A stretch of 64,000 bases of DNA from Mesobacillus sp. AQ2 (GCF_030122805.1 NZ_CP126080.1:501001-565000); one strand, 5' to 3'. Numbered from the stretch's first letter, positions 14,888 through 24,511 are shown. Notes: generated by a model from the sequence alone, not told the origin. Made by a program: numbers and translations.

Positions 14888-15520
14888 TTATTGGCTGTCA
14901 CTCACATTTCCTTCTGCCGGAATCGGATGTTCCTTCAGCAGCCGGGCAAAATGCAGTAAATTGTAGGCAGTGGTTTTTACGTGTTGCATCGTAAATTCGT
15001 TCTCTCTCCCGTTTGCCTCGATAAAGGAAGGGCCAGGGCCCGCTTCACCTACCCAATAGGTATCGACATTTGGAGGTATTGTAAACCCAATATGGGACAA
15101 GGCGTAAATTAGGTAGCTAGAGACATTTTTCGCTCCGTCTTCATTCCCGGTCACTGCCACTCCGCCTACCTTGTTATAGTAGATATACTGGCCTTTTTCG
15201 TTCGTAAGGCTGCTTCCGCCATACAATCTTTCCACCACTAAAGTGGCCAGACTGCTCTGTTCGCCAAGCCAAACCGGCGAGCCAAGCAAAAGGATATCCG
15301 CCTGCTTCACTTTTTCAAAGATTTCTGGCCAGTGATCCTTTTCATTAACTGCCTCATGGGTAATCCCAAAGCCGATATGGTAGTCTGCCATCCTGAGTAC
15401 TTCCGTCTCCACTCCGTTTTCATCAAAAATCTTTACAATCTCGTCGATCAGCGCACGGGTATTGGATTGCTGCGTGCTGTCTTTCAAACTGCAATTCAAA
15501 ACTAGCGCTTTAATGCTCAT
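14888..15520 (-). CDS. Flavodoxin-like NAD(P)H-dependent FMN reductase
   Basis: 210 aa flavodoxin fold. First strand and phosphate loop: ALVLNCSLKDSTQQSNTRAL (about 5-24); LLLGSPVWLGEQSS (about 75-88) is the FMN isoalloxazine loop; GGVAVTGNEDGAKN (about 118-131) the third flavin-contact loop. Such enzymes reduce free flavin, quinones or azo dyes. No metal or quinone partner is adjacent. Start ATG 15520 is preceded by AAGGAGATGTAGCA. Substrate is not deducible. Confidence 0.8.
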   Translation of the reverse strand: MSIKALVLNCSLKDSTQQSNTRALIDEIVKIFDENGVETEVLRMADYHIGFGITHEAVNEKDHWPEIFEKVKQADILLLGSPVWLGEQSSLATLVVERLYGGSSLTNEKGQYIYYNKVGGVAVTGNEDGAKNVSSYLIYALSHIGFTIPPNVDTYWVGEAGPGPSFIEANGRENEFTMQHVKTTAYNLLHFARLLKEHPIPAEGNVSDSQ

Positions 15521-16040
15521 TGCTACATCTCCTTATGTCATGGTATTAGTATTTCTTTACCCTGAGGTTTTTTAAAAAAACCAGGAATCCGGTTTTGTAC
15601 GCGGCATAATAGGCAGTTGAAAAGTGAATGGAAGGGCAGTTAAATAACAAGCTCAATTACAGGCTTATTTTTTGACTGATAAGTGGAAGAATATATTAAG
15701 ATTTTTGCAGCTAAAGAAATTGGCTGTGCACAATATGGTTTACCTGGTTGCTATACAACATGATGCGAAGGCTCTGGACCAGCCCCAAAAAGGTATGAAA
15801 ACTTTAAAAAACAGAGAATAATTGGTACACAGAAAAGAATGGGCTTCCATTCTTTTTTTAATTGTTAATTGTTTAACTAGCCTGTACTTCTTAAGTAATT
15901 ACACCAGTAATTGAAACAGTACATCCTTCTAGAATCGACCCGTAAAATGCAGTCCCTTAAAATCTGACCATATCCAACCGGATCAGATCTTATAATATTC
16001 TAATAATCGTTTGACTATTTGAAATCCATTGCATATACTG
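15521..16040. other. Intergenic stretch upstream of cadC
   Basis: About 520 bases with no supported gene. A short coding-like remnant around 15700-15770 would read AAKEIGCAQYGLPGCYTT before a stop; it is too short to classify. A weak hairpin with ATTCTTTTTTT is near 15840-15860. Confidence 0.4.
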
Positions 16041-16063
16041 ATACTCAAATGAATGTTTGAATG
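16041..16063. promoter_or_regulatory. CadC operator
   Basis: ATACTCAAATGAATGTTTGA (from 16041) is followed by ATG; CTCAAAT and the facing GTTTGAATGAG form an imperfect dyad. It closely resembles the known CadC operator of plasmid pI258 and lies just before the cadC ribosome site, so CadC binding would block transcription of cadCA. Confidence 0.65.
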
Positions 16064-16078
16064 AGAGGTGAGAATCGT

Positions 16079-16447
16079 TTGAAACATGATGATGTGTGTG
16101 AAATAACATGTTTTGATGGACCAAAAGTGAACAGGGTAAAGGAATCTTTATCTAAACATAATACAGTTTCTGTTTCTAAAATGTTCAAGGCATTGGCAGA
16201 CGATACAAGACTAAAAATAGCTTTTGCATTAAGTGAAGAAGATGAGCTTTGTGTGTGTGACGTCGCCAATATTGTAGAGTGTACAACAGCAACTGCTTCT
16301 CATCATTTACGCCTGCTCCGCAACATGGGGCTGGCAAAACATCGTAAAGATGGAAAGCTTGTGTTTTACTCGCTGGATGATGAACATGTCAAACAACTGA
16401 TTCAACTAGCCTTCACTCATGAAAAGGAGGGGAAAGTGCATGGATAA
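16079..16447 (+). CDS. cadC: CadC, ArsR/SmtB-family metal-responsive repressor
   Basis: 122 aa from TTG 16079 (GAGAGGTGA upstream); this matches CadC length. The N-terminal DDVCEITCFDGPKVNRVK and the helix motif ELCVCDVANI supply the Cys residues that bind Cd(II)/Pb(II)/Zn(II) in characterised CadC. The helix-turn-helix is TATASHHLRLLRNMGLAKHR, followed by the wing KDGKLVFYSLDDEHV. Metal binding releases it from the operator at 16041. Its stop codon overlaps the cadA start by eight bases, so the two are translated as a coupled operon. Confidence 0.9.
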   Translation: MKHDDVCEITCFDGPKVNRVKESLSKHNTVSVSKMFKALADDTRLKIAFALSEEDELCVCDVANIVECTTATASHHLRLLRNMGLAKHRKDGKLVFYSLDDEHVKQLIQLAFTHEKEGKVHG

Positions 16448-18569
16448 AGCGATTGAGCAATCAGCCGAAAAACATGTTTACCGTGTACAGGGATTCTCCT
16501 GAGCAGGCTGTGCTACTACGTTCGAAAAGAACGTAAAACACCTGGAGGGTGTTTCAGATGCAAGTGTTAACTTTGGCGCTTCCAAACTTGTTTTATACGG
16601 GAATGTTTCCATTGAACAACTTGAAAAGGCCGGGGCTTTCGAGAATCTTAAAGTCATACCGGAGAAGGAACGATTTGAAGAAAAGAAAGAGCCATTTTTG
16701 AAAAAGCATGCTACAGTCATCAGCTCATTTGTTTTCTTGCTGATGGGATGGATTTCCGGACAATTGAACGGTGAAGAGAATATTGCGTCCATTATTGCAT
16801 ACGCAGCCTCTATCTTAATAGGGGGCTATCGTCTGTTTAACACAGGATTGAAAAACCTGTTTCGATTAAATTTTGATATGAAAACCTTAATGACCATTGC
16901 CGTCATTGGTGCAGCAGTCATTGGTGAATGGGGAGAAGGTGCTACGGTTGTCATCCTGTTTGCCATCAGTGAAGCCCTTGAAACCTACTCGATGGATAAA
17001 GCCCGTCAATCCATTCGGTCATTAATGGACATTGCACCAAGGGAAGCCCTGATCAGAAGAGGCAGTCAGGAACTGATGATCCAGGTCGATGAAATTCAAA
17101 TTGGAGACATCATGATTGTCAAACCCGGGCAAAAAATTGCGATGGATGGCATCGTTTTAAAGGGAACTTCTGCTGTTAACCAGGCAGCGATCACTGGAGA
17201 GTCCGTACCAGTGGCTAAAAAAATCGATGATGAAGTTTTTGCCGGAACTCTTAATGAAGAAGGACTGCTAGAGGTTAAAGTAACCAAGCATGTAGACGAC
17301 ACGACCATTGCGAAAATCATTCATCTGGTTGAAGAAGCTCAAGGTGAGCGAGCACCTTCACAGGCGTTTGTTGACCGCTTTGCTAAGTACTATACGCCTG
17401 TCATCATGTTAATCGCCCTTGGAGTTGCCGTACTTCCCCCGCTTTTCGGAGCTGATTGGAGCACCTGGATTTATCAAGGGTTGGCTGTACTGGTGGTCGG
17501 TTGCCCTTGCGCCCTTGTAGTTTCTACTCCTGTTTCAATTGTTACTGCAATCGGAAATGCAGCCCGGAACGGTGTATTAATTAAGGGTGGAATTCATCTG
17601 GAAGAATTGGGATCGATAAAAGCCATTGCTTTCGATAAGACAGGAACATTGACAAAAGGGGTTCCTGTCGTCACCGATTACCTTCCGCAAGATGGAGCCT
17701 CAAACGAACAATTAAAAATCATTGCTGCCCTGGAAAATGGATCACAACACCCGTTGGCTTCGGCGATCATGAAAAAGGCAGAGGAGGAAAGCCTGGATTA
17801 TCAAAGTGTTGATATTACTGATTTCACCTCGATAACTGGGAAAGGGATTAAAGGGAATATCAATGGTGAGACCTATTTTGTCGGCAGTCCGAATTTGTTG
17901 GACGAAATCCTTGCTGGGGGGATTAGCGCCGAACTAAAGAAGAAAGTGGAAGCCCTGCAAAATCAGGGTAAGACTGTAATGGTTGCTGGAACGTCAACGA
18001 AAATTACCGCATTGATCGCTGTTGCAGATGAAGTGAGGGAAAATAGTCAAAAAGTGATACAAAAACTTCACTCCTTAGGTATCGAGAAAACAATCATGTT
18101 AACAGGAGATAACTCAAGGACTGCGAATGCCATTGGACAGCAAGTAGGCGTTTCGGATATTAAAGCAGAGCTTTTACCGCAGGATAAGCTTAACTACATC
18201 AAAGACCTCAGAAATGAATTTAACCGCGTATCCATGGTCGGTGATGGAGTGAACGATGCTCCTGCTCTTGCAGCCTCCACTGTTGGGGTGGCAATGGGAG
18301 GTGCGGGAACAGACACAGCATTAGAAACCGCTGATATTGCCCTGATGGCCGATGACTTAGGAAAGCTTCCCTATACGGTAAAACTAAGCAGAACAGCTTT
18401 AGCGATCATTAAACAAAATATAACCTTCGCTTTAGGCTTAAAGCTTATCGCGTTATTGCTGGTGATTCCAGGGTGGCTCACCCTTTGGATTGCAATATTC
18501 GCTGATATGGGCGCAACTTTACTTGTTACCTTGAACAGCCTAAGACTTCTCGGAGTTAAAGACAAATAA
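16440..18569 (+). CDS. cadA: CadA heavy-metal (Cd/Zn/Pb) P1B-ATPase with in-frame UGA at codon 21
   Basis: Exports Cd2+, Zn2+ or Pb2+ across the membrane. From ATG 16440 the frame reads [20 protein letters not shown], then TGA (16500-16502), then [20 protein letters not shown]: the UGA stands where CadA proteins have the first Cys of the HMA motif CxxC. The rest is intact: TGES actuator ([11 protein letters not shown]), metal site CPC (VGCPCALV), DKTGTLTKG phosphorylation site, HP locus (SQHPLASA), MLTGDN and [12 protein letters not shown]. If UGA stops translation, a product could restart at TTG 16698 without the HMA domain (623 aa). A SECIS-like hairpin follows the UGA. Nonsense mutation, sequencing error or selenocysteine are all open. 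Confidence 0.85.
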
Positions 18570-18573
18570 ACAA

Positions 18574-18602
18574 TAGCTTCCCAGGAATGGGAAGCTTCTT
18601 TT
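18574..18602 (+). terminator. Terminator of cadCA
   Basis: AGCTTCCC/GGGAAGCT stem followed by TCTTTT directly behind the cadA stop. Confidence 0.75.
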
Positions 18603-19318
18603 ATGCTGATAAATGCTGATTCGAAAAAGTTTCTGTTGAGCATTAGATTTTCTTTGAGAAATTCTGAAACAAAATATCAAATATCATTGCACCTGGTAAA
18701 ACGGCATCTGTGTACTGTGAAATTTGAGGATATTTCCTCTTTTTGTAACGTGTACACTTTTGTAAGTACAGGGAAAAAGACAGTAAAAGAGATAATTTCA
18801 TATGTAGTCAAAATGGATTAGTGACTGTTGCACTGTTTAAGAAGACTGTAAGTTCAAAGCAGAAGAGAGATTAACCTTATGGGTTATGAGTTGGGCTCAG
18901 TGTGATTTTTTTGTTAGGAAGCCCGTTTAATAAGGGTTTAGTTTATTTAATCAAACGTTTGATTAAAATTGGAGGATTGATTGGCTGTGTTTTTCAGTAG
19001 AGATATCATGCTTTGGAAAAATACAGAGCAGATCCCTTGGTGCCCGATTCTAACTCTTTGCCATTTCCTGCATTTACACCTTAATGGTTTTGGATTTTCT
19101 TAAGGGCAGTGAGCGGGGCATTTTCTAGCTTAAGAAATGAACTTGCCATGAAATCCATCGTGTTCGCTAAAGGTATTCATTTCTATGGAAGCTATAGAAA
19201 AAAATTAAGAACGGCTGCTTTGAGGAGCCACCGCAGATGGAGGACAGAACGGCGATCATAAAGAAAGGACAGTGAGGGGCTTTGGAAAGTTCCCCTTGTA
19301 TCCTTCCGTTTAAAATCC
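18603..19318. other. Intergenic stretch with orphan operator
   Basis: About 715 bases with no supported long gene. It holds the 22-base palindrome at 18946-18967, after which a TTG with GGAGG upstream opens a 40-codon frame (18980 to about 19102, LAVFFSRDIMLWKN...) that looks like nothing known. The remainder appears to be decayed sequence. Confidence 0.4.
18946..18967. promoter_or_regulatory. Perfect 22-bp palindrome, orphan TetR-type operator
   Basis: The two half-sites TTTAATCAAAC and GTTTGATTAAA meet without a spacer. Such AT-rich palindromes centred on ACGT are typical of TetR-family operators, but no TetR gene is adjacent. The ribosome-site-like TTGGAGGATTG follows directly. Confidence 0.55.
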
Positions 19319-19350
19319 AAAAAGGCAAAGGGGATGTCCCTTTGCCTTTT
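19319..19350. terminator. Terminator of ferritin gene
   Basis: AAAGGCAAAGGG/CCCTTTGCCTTT stem, downstream of the minus-strand ferritin gene. Confidence 0.75.
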
Positions 19351-19402
19351 AACGTGAAATTGAGATAGTTATCAGCCAGCTAAATCGTACCTATACCAAA
19401 GT

Positions 19403-19912
19403 TTAGCCTGCTGCCGGGGCAGCCGCTCTGGCCCCTAATTCTTGATCAATCAGTAAAAGAGCGGAAGGGTTATTTCCCGCAAGTTTAAGGCGATCAATGA
19501 TGGTTTTGGCTTGTGCTTCTTCATCTATTTGTTCCCTTAAAAGGTCCTGGACGATCAAAGCAGCCTGAGGGTCGATTGGATTCACATAGTTATAGGCCTG
19601 GCGGTAAGTATTGGTGACATACTGTTCATGGCTCAATACCTTTTGAAATGTCTCAAGCGGAGTTCCGAAGTCGGTTGGCTGGGCAGGAATGCTGTTTATT
19701 TGGACTGTACCATCCCGGTCCAGGACAAAATCAACTAAGGTCAGCATATGGGTTCTCTCTTCTTCTGATTGCAGCCTTAACCAATGAGCAATACCTGTAT
19801 AATTCTGTCTGGCCATAGCAGCGGACATCGCGAGGTATAAGGTTGAAGAAACATGCTCCAGTTGAATTAAATCATTAAACAAGCTTTGAAGTTCCTCATT
19901 CATTTTTTTCAC
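19403..19912 (-). CDS. Non-heme ferritin
   Basis: 169 aa four-helix bundle. Ferroxidase-type residues are seen in helix A (LIQLEHVSSTLYLAMSAAM, Glu 18) and helix B (LRLQSEEERTHMLTLVDFV, EExxH), with more acidic ligands in helix C (QYVTNTYRQA) and helix D (REQIDEEAQAKTIIDRL). The family oxidises Fe(II) and stores ferric mineral in a 24-mer. The tail ARAAAPAAG is an unusual low-complexity end. Start MKKMNEEL with CGGGGAGTG upstream. Monocistronic. Confidence 0.85.
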   Translation of the reverse strand: MKKMNEELQSLFNDLIQLEHVSSTLYLAMSAAMARQNYTGIAHWLRLQSEEERTHMLTLVDFVLDRDGTVQINSIPAQPTDFGTPLETFQKVLSHEQYVTNTYRQAYNYVNPIDPQAALIVQDLLREQIDEEAQAKTIIDRLKLAGNNPSALLLIDQELGARAAAPAAG

Positions 19913-20091
19913 TCCCCGATTTCAATAAAATCTACAGTTTAGTTTATAGGAAATGGGCATTTGTGAAACTTGTTTTATATGTTTTTATTCGGGCTCTTTT
20001 TTTCAAGGAGGTCCTAAGAATTCAAATACATTATTTGGATGGAACAGGAAAAACTATAATAACATCTTGTTGTTTTTCTGGAGGGGTATGT

Positions 20092-21108
20092 ATGGAAGCA
20101 TCAAATCAAAAGGCTCATTTAACCTGTGCGGAGATTTCGAATTTATGGGATACATATATTAACGACAGTGTTGTTAAATGTATACTGACTCATTTCCTTC
20201 AAATGGTTGATGATCCGGAAGTAAAACCACTTCTTGAATTCACGATCGAAGTGGCGGACTCTCATTTGGAAGACATTAGTGAAATTTATAAGCAGGAGGG
20301 CATCGCCAGGCCAGAAGGATTCCCGGTTGAAAAGCATGTGAATCTGTCTGCTCCACGGCTCTTTTCTGATATTTTTTACATGGAGTACATGCAGCATATG
20401 AGCAAGTTTGGCTTGACGAGCCATTCCAGTGCCATTGCGACTTCATCCAGGGATGATATCCGAGCCCTTTTTGAAAAATTCCACAAACAGGCGACGGAGC
20501 TTTATCGTGAGATTACCACACTGATGAAGAAGAAAGGGGTTTACATCCGGCCTCCATACATGAACTATCCCAAGAAGGTGGACTTCGTGGAAAAGCAAAA
20601 CTTTCTGACAGGCTGGTTCGGGAAAAAGCGGCCGCTTCTGGGGAATGAGGTAAATCATCTCTATTTGACCTCGCTTCATAATGAGTTGGGGAAATCCACA
20701 CTATTAGGCTTTGCCCAGGTAACCCAGGATCGTGATCTGAAATCTTATTTTTATTCAGGTGTCCAATTTTGCGACAAAATCTTGAGGGAGAGCCATCATG
20801 TTTTGATGGAAAGCAATGTCCCCAACTCGATGACCTGGGATGCTATCGTCAGTGATTCAACTGATGCGCCATATTCTGACCGGCTGATGCTCTTTGTGGT
20901 TGGCATCCTTTCCCAATTGGGAATAGCTGCTTATGGAATGGCTTTGTCCCTGAGTATGAGAAGAGATGTAGGAGCCATGTACAGCGGTTTTATTTTAAGA
21001 GCTTTAGCCTATTCCGAAGATGGAGCCCAGATGATTATTGAAAGAGGCTGGCTCGAGCAGCCTCCGATGTTTGTGGATCGGGAAAAGCTCATTAAAGGGG
21101 AAGAGTAG
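20092..21108 (+). CDS. DUF3231 family protein
   Basis: 338 aa, start at ATG 20092 because GGAGGGG lies just upstream. It has two similar halves: AEISNLWDTYINDSVVKCIL (about 12-31) and NEVNHLYLTSLHNELGKSTL (about 187-206), each leading a helical bundle, as in DUF3231 proteins, which are ferritin-like in predicted fold and common in spore-formers. Both halves carry downstream His/Glu such as VADSHLEDISEIYKQEG. Function is not established; association with spores is family inference. Divergent from the ferritin gene. Own terminator. Confidence 0.82.
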   Translation: MEASNQKAHLTCAEISNLWDTYINDSVVKCILTHFLQMVDDPEVKPLLEFTIEVADSHLEDISEIYKQEGIARPEGFPVEKHVNLSAPRLFSDIFYMEYMQHMSKFGLTSHSSAIATSSRDDIRALFEKFHKQATELYREITTLMKKKGVYIRPPYMNYPKKVDFVEKQNFLTGWFGKKRPLLGNEVNHLYLTSLHNELGKSTLLGFAQVTQDRDLKSYFYSGVQFCDKILRESHHVLMESNVPNSMTWDAIVSDSTDAPYSDRLMLFVVGILSQLGIAAYGMALSLSMRRDVGAMYSGFILRALAYSEDGAQMIIERGWLEQPPMFVDREKLIKGEE

Positions 21109-21121
21109 CAATGTTCACAGG

Positions 21122-21153
21122 GAAGCGCCTGATCATAGGCGCTTCTTTTTTTT
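21122..21153 (+). terminator. Terminator of DUF3231 gene
   Basis: GAAGCGCCT/AGGCGCTTC perfect stem followed by eight T. Confidence 0.88.
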
Positions 21154-21730
21154 AGGTTCAACGTGGAAGACACATGTAAAGCAGTTAATAAAAACTTTTC
21201 AGCCAGGAAAATGCAAGGAGTGATGACGAAAAGGAATGCTGAAAAAGCTTCATTATAACTGGGTATTCTCGGTCTCTCTTAGTGCATTTCAGGTGGGAAA
21301 CCTGTAGCCTGAGCGGCCGCTTTTTATTGAATTCTTTTATTAAATTAAGGAAGTAGGTTAATTTATAGAAGGATTATTCCTTATCAGGAAGAATAATACA
21401 GTTTAGTAAAGTTTATGAAAAGATGAATTATAACGATGGATAGACAAAGACCACTTTTCTATGGAGATATAATTTACCCCAGTACCAGATGTGTTGTATT
21501 GGATGGATGATTACGATTAAGCATTTCGTTATATTGGGTTTATTATCTCCCTTATTTGTGACGCTCGGTTAATCATGGATGTAATTCCGGTCTTTTAAAA
21601 GATCTGCAGGATTTTAAAGGAAAATAAACTTGCAAGAAGGATTAAAGCACTCTTATGAAGGTCTTATTGAATAACGAGGGAGTTTAGCTTAAAAGGATAT
21701 GAAGGCTTTTCATTAGATAAAAAGTGGAAT
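21154..21730. other. Intergenic stretch, probable gene decay
   Basis: About 575 AT-rich bases. A short frame from ATG 21436 (MDRQRPLFYGDIIYPSTRCV) ends after about 25 codons and may be a remnant. Nothing else is recognised. Confidence 0.35.
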
Positions 21731-22552
21731 ATGGGTGAAATAATGAATAAAATCATTAACTATTACAATCAATTTGATGAGTGGGGAAGATTAGAGCGTG
21801 AACCAATTGAATTCCAAGTGAATTGGCATTTTATAAAAAAACATATGCCCCAAAATGGTTACGTCCTTGATAATGGTGCTGGACCCGGCAAGTATTCAAT
21901 GGAACTTGCAAAAGAAGGTTATAAGGTAACACTCACGGATTTAACCCCACGATTAGTTGAAATCGCAAAAGATAAAGCTAAGGAATTGAAATTAGAAGGG
22001 CAATTCGAAGGGTTTTATGCAGCGGATGCCAGAGAGCTTAATATGATTAAAGATGAACAATTCGACGCATCGTTAATGCTTGGTCCTATGTATCATTTAC
22101 AAAAAGAAGATGAACGTATCCAGGCTGTCGAAGAGTTAAATAGAGTAACCAAAAAAGGCGGACTAGTTTTCGTTGCTTTTATGCCCAGAATTAGGCACAT
22201 ACTTACATCGCTGATAAATCCGATGAATTGGAAGCCGAATGATAATATGGATACCATTAATCGGTTTTCTCAAACAGGTTGCTTTAACCACGCTGATGAG
22301 GGACGTTTTACAGGGGCGTATTATTTTAATATTGCAGACATCAATCCTTTTATGGAATCACAAGGATTTGAAACATTGGATTTAATAGGTTCGAATCCAG
22401 GAGCGATACTTAACAATGATAGTTGGAGTTATTGGAGAGATAAAGGTGATCAAGAAGTAAGAAAAATTATTGATTTAATAAAAGAAAAAGCTACTGACCC
22501 TAGTATTCTTGGGGTTTCAACACACTTACTTTATATTGGCAGGAAGAAGTAA
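21731..22552 (+). CDS. Class I SAM-dependent methyltransferase
   Basis: 273 aa (269 if ATG 21743 is used; GGGTGAAATA before it is a plausible ribosome site). Motif I is VLDNGAGPGKYSMELAKEG (about 46-64), motif II is VTLTDLTPRLVEIA, and motif IV region is FDASLMLGPMYHLQ, followed by LNRVTKKGGLVFVAFM. The insertion around NRFSQTGCFNHADEGRFTG is typical of small-molecule methyltransferases of Bacillus. Substrate unknown. No clear operon partner. Confidence 0.8.
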   Translation: MGEIMNKIINYYNQFDEWGRLEREPIEFQVNWHFIKKHMPQNGYVLDNGAGPGKYSMELAKEGYKVTLTDLTPRLVEIAKDKAKELKLEGQFEGFYAADARELNMIKDEQFDASLMLGPMYHLQKEDERIQAVEELNRVTKKGGLVFVAFMPRIRHILTSLINPMNWKPNDNMDTINRFSQTGCFNHADEGRFTGAYYFNIADINPFMESQGFETLDLIGSNPGAILNNDSWSYWRDKGDQEVRKIIDLIKEKATDPSILGVSTHLLYIGRKK

Positions 22553-22865
22553 CATTTTAGAAAAATGGGGAAAAGAAGATAATTACAATGGAGTTGTAAA
22601 CGGAGGGAATTCACCCGGCATTTTTGTTGTGAAAAAAACTGATATATCGTGACTATCAGATTTCGTCATACGTTTTAGATTTAGGTTTTATAGGGATTTT
22701 GGTCAAAATTGCAAACAATAAAATTAGTTAAAAGGCCATAAGGATCAATTAGTTATTTAGTCGGTTCCAAGGGGGGAAGATTGCCAACGGGATGAATCAG
22801 GAAAATTTTTTTTGTTCCCAAAATCGGATAAACCTGATATTATATTAAAAAAATAATACATAATC

Positions 22866-22990
22866 GCTTAATCCTTTGAGCGGGGGAACCAATTGTTACT
22901 TTTTTTAGTAATTGGGGTGAATCCTTAACAGGTAGGGTACTCTCAAAACCCGAACCCGACAGCTAACCTCGTAGGCGTGTTGAGAGGAAA
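22866..22990 (+). promoter_or_regulatory. c-di-AMP riboswitch (ydaO class) upstream of DAACS symporter
   Basis: Conserved blocks in order: TTGAGCGGGGGAACCAA (from about 22876), ATTGGGGTGAATCC (about 22911), then CCCGACAGCTAACCTCGTAG (22956-22975) and TTGAGAGGAAA. Same class as the copy at 1008. The terminator at 22993-23018 lies between it and the symporter gene, so ligand binding would be expected to shut the gene off. Confidence 0.92.
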
Positions 22991-22992
22991 AC

Positions 22993-23018
22993 ACTGCATT
23001 CATGCACAGTGGTTTTTG
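22993..23018 (+). terminator. Riboswitch expression-platform terminator
   Basis: CACTG (22993-22997) and CAGTG (23008-23012) form a short stem followed by GTTTTT, directly behind the aptamer and 60 bases before the gene start. Confidence 0.55.
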
Positions 23019-23077
23019 CCTCTGTGTATTTTTATTGCCTTTTTCAGGAAAATATTCACAACTTGGAGGTTACCTTT

Positions 23078-24301
23078 ATGAAACTGTCTACCAAAATTAT
23101 CATAGCCCTTATAGCCGGCGGAATCACTGGGCTGCTGATCAATCTGTTTGCACCCGGCATTTTTCCGCAGCTCGATCAGTTTGTGTTCACACCGCTGGGG
23201 AAAATCTTTTTAAACCTTATCAATATGCTCGTAGTGCCAATTGTCTTCTTTTCGATTACACTTGGAACCGCGGGACTTGGCGATCCGAAGAAGCTTGGCA
23301 GGATCGGCCTTAAAACCATTTCTTATTTCCTTATGACTACGACTATGGCTCTCATCATCGGCATCTCTCTGAGCTATGTTTTCCAGCCTGGTAATGTCGG
23401 TACTTTTGACACCGCCAATGCGGAGTTCCAGTCAAAAGAAGCTCCGCCGGTTTCTGATACGCTGTTAAATATTATCCCTAAAAATCCTATCCAAGCCTTT
23501 GCAGAAGGAAACATGCTCCAAATCATCACCTTCTCCGTCTTTGTCGGCTTCGCCCTGACCATGCTTGGCAACAAAACGAAAGGGATACTGAACCTCGTTG
23601 AACAGGGGAATGACCTGTTAATGTACTTAGTCAACCTGGTGATGAAGTTTGCACCATATGGTACATTCGGACTGATTGTTTCAGCAGTGGGCAGCCAGGG
23701 ACTCGATGCCATCAAAGCCATGGGCCTTTACATGTCTGTTGTCCTGCTGGCACTTCTGATTCATTCCATTTTCGTTTACGGATCTTCGGTGGCACTGTTG
23801 GCAAAGAAAAGTCCGATTTGGTTCTTTAAAGGGTTTGCCCCGGCGATGGGCGTTGCTTTCAGTACTTCGAGCAGCAATGCTACCCTGCCGCTTTCCATGA
23901 GCACCGCACAGAAAAATCTAAAAGTCCCTGAGTCAATCAGCAGTTTCGTTCAACCGCTCGGTGCGACAATCAACATGGATGGTACGGCCATCATGCAAGG
24001 GGTAGCGACAATTTTTATCGCACAGGTATTTAACGTGGATCTGACCTTAACCCAACTGATCACCGTTGTCCTGACAGCTGTTCTGGCCAGCATAGGAACA
24101 GCGGGTGTTCCGGGAGTAGGGCTGATCATGCTGGCGATGGTCCTCCAATCCGTTAACCTGCCAGTGGAAGGGATCGCCCTGATTATCGGAATTGACCGTT
24201 TGCTAGACATGACTCGCACGGCTGTAAACATCACAGGTGATGCTGCCTGTGCCGTGATTGTAGCAGAGACGGAAGGAAAAAGAGAAACTACAAAAGCGTA
24301 A
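23078..24301 (+). CDS. DAACS family dicarboxylate/amino acid:cation symporter
   Basis: 407 aa from ATG 23078 (TTGGAGGT upstream; a longer frame from 23009 overlaps the riboswitch terminator). The family takes up glutamate, aspartate or C4-dicarboxylates with Na+ or H+ and is trimeric with elevator transport. Diagnostic regions: hairpin 1 FSTSSSNATLPLSM, TM7 ATINMDGTAIMQG (NMDGT cation site), hairpin 2 ASIGTAGVPGVG, and TM8 DRLLDMTRTAVNITGD with the substrate-binding Asp, Arg and Asn. The leader riboswitch links it to osmotic/K+ homeostasis through c-di-AMP. Related to GltT/GltP/DctP; which substrate is used is not settled. Confidence 0.9.
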   Translation: MKLSTKIIIALIAGGITGLLINLFAPGIFPQLDQFVFTPLGKIFLNLINMLVVPIVFFSITLGTAGLGDPKKLGRIGLKTISYFLMTTTMALIIGISLSYVFQPGNVGTFDTANAEFQSKEAPPVSDTLLNIIPKNPIQAFAEGNMLQIITFSVFVGFALTMLGNKTKGILNLVEQGNDLLMYLVNLVMKFAPYGTFGLIVSAVGSQGLDAIKAMGLYMSVVLLALLIHSIFVYGSSVALLAKKSPIWFFKGFAPAMGVAFSTSSSNATLPLSMSTAQKNLKVPESISSFVQPLGATINMDGTAIMQGVATIFIAQVFNVDLTLTQLITVVLTAVLASIGTAGVPGVGLIMLAMVLQSVNLPVEGIALIIGIDRLLDMTRTAVNITGDAACAVIVAETEGKRETTKA

Positions 24302-24361
24302 AAAAAGGAGCCGGTGAAGATTGTTAGTGGCCCGGTTCAAAACTTAGGATACGGATTTATT

Positions 24362-24399
24362 TGCAAGCGAATTTTTCATAATTCGCTTGTTTTTTTATT
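24362..24399 (+). terminator. Terminator of symporter gene
   Basis: CAAGCGAATT/AATTCGCTTG stem with a T-run, 60 bases after the stop. Confidence 0.85.
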
Positions 24400-24511
24400 A
24401 TAAGGAAAAGGCTTGCTAGGTTTTAGCGTGGGAAATAGCAGCAGATATGGCAACATGGTTTCTGAACGATGTTTTGAGTCAAGAACTAGCCACTAACTAC
24501 CCGCATCATCC

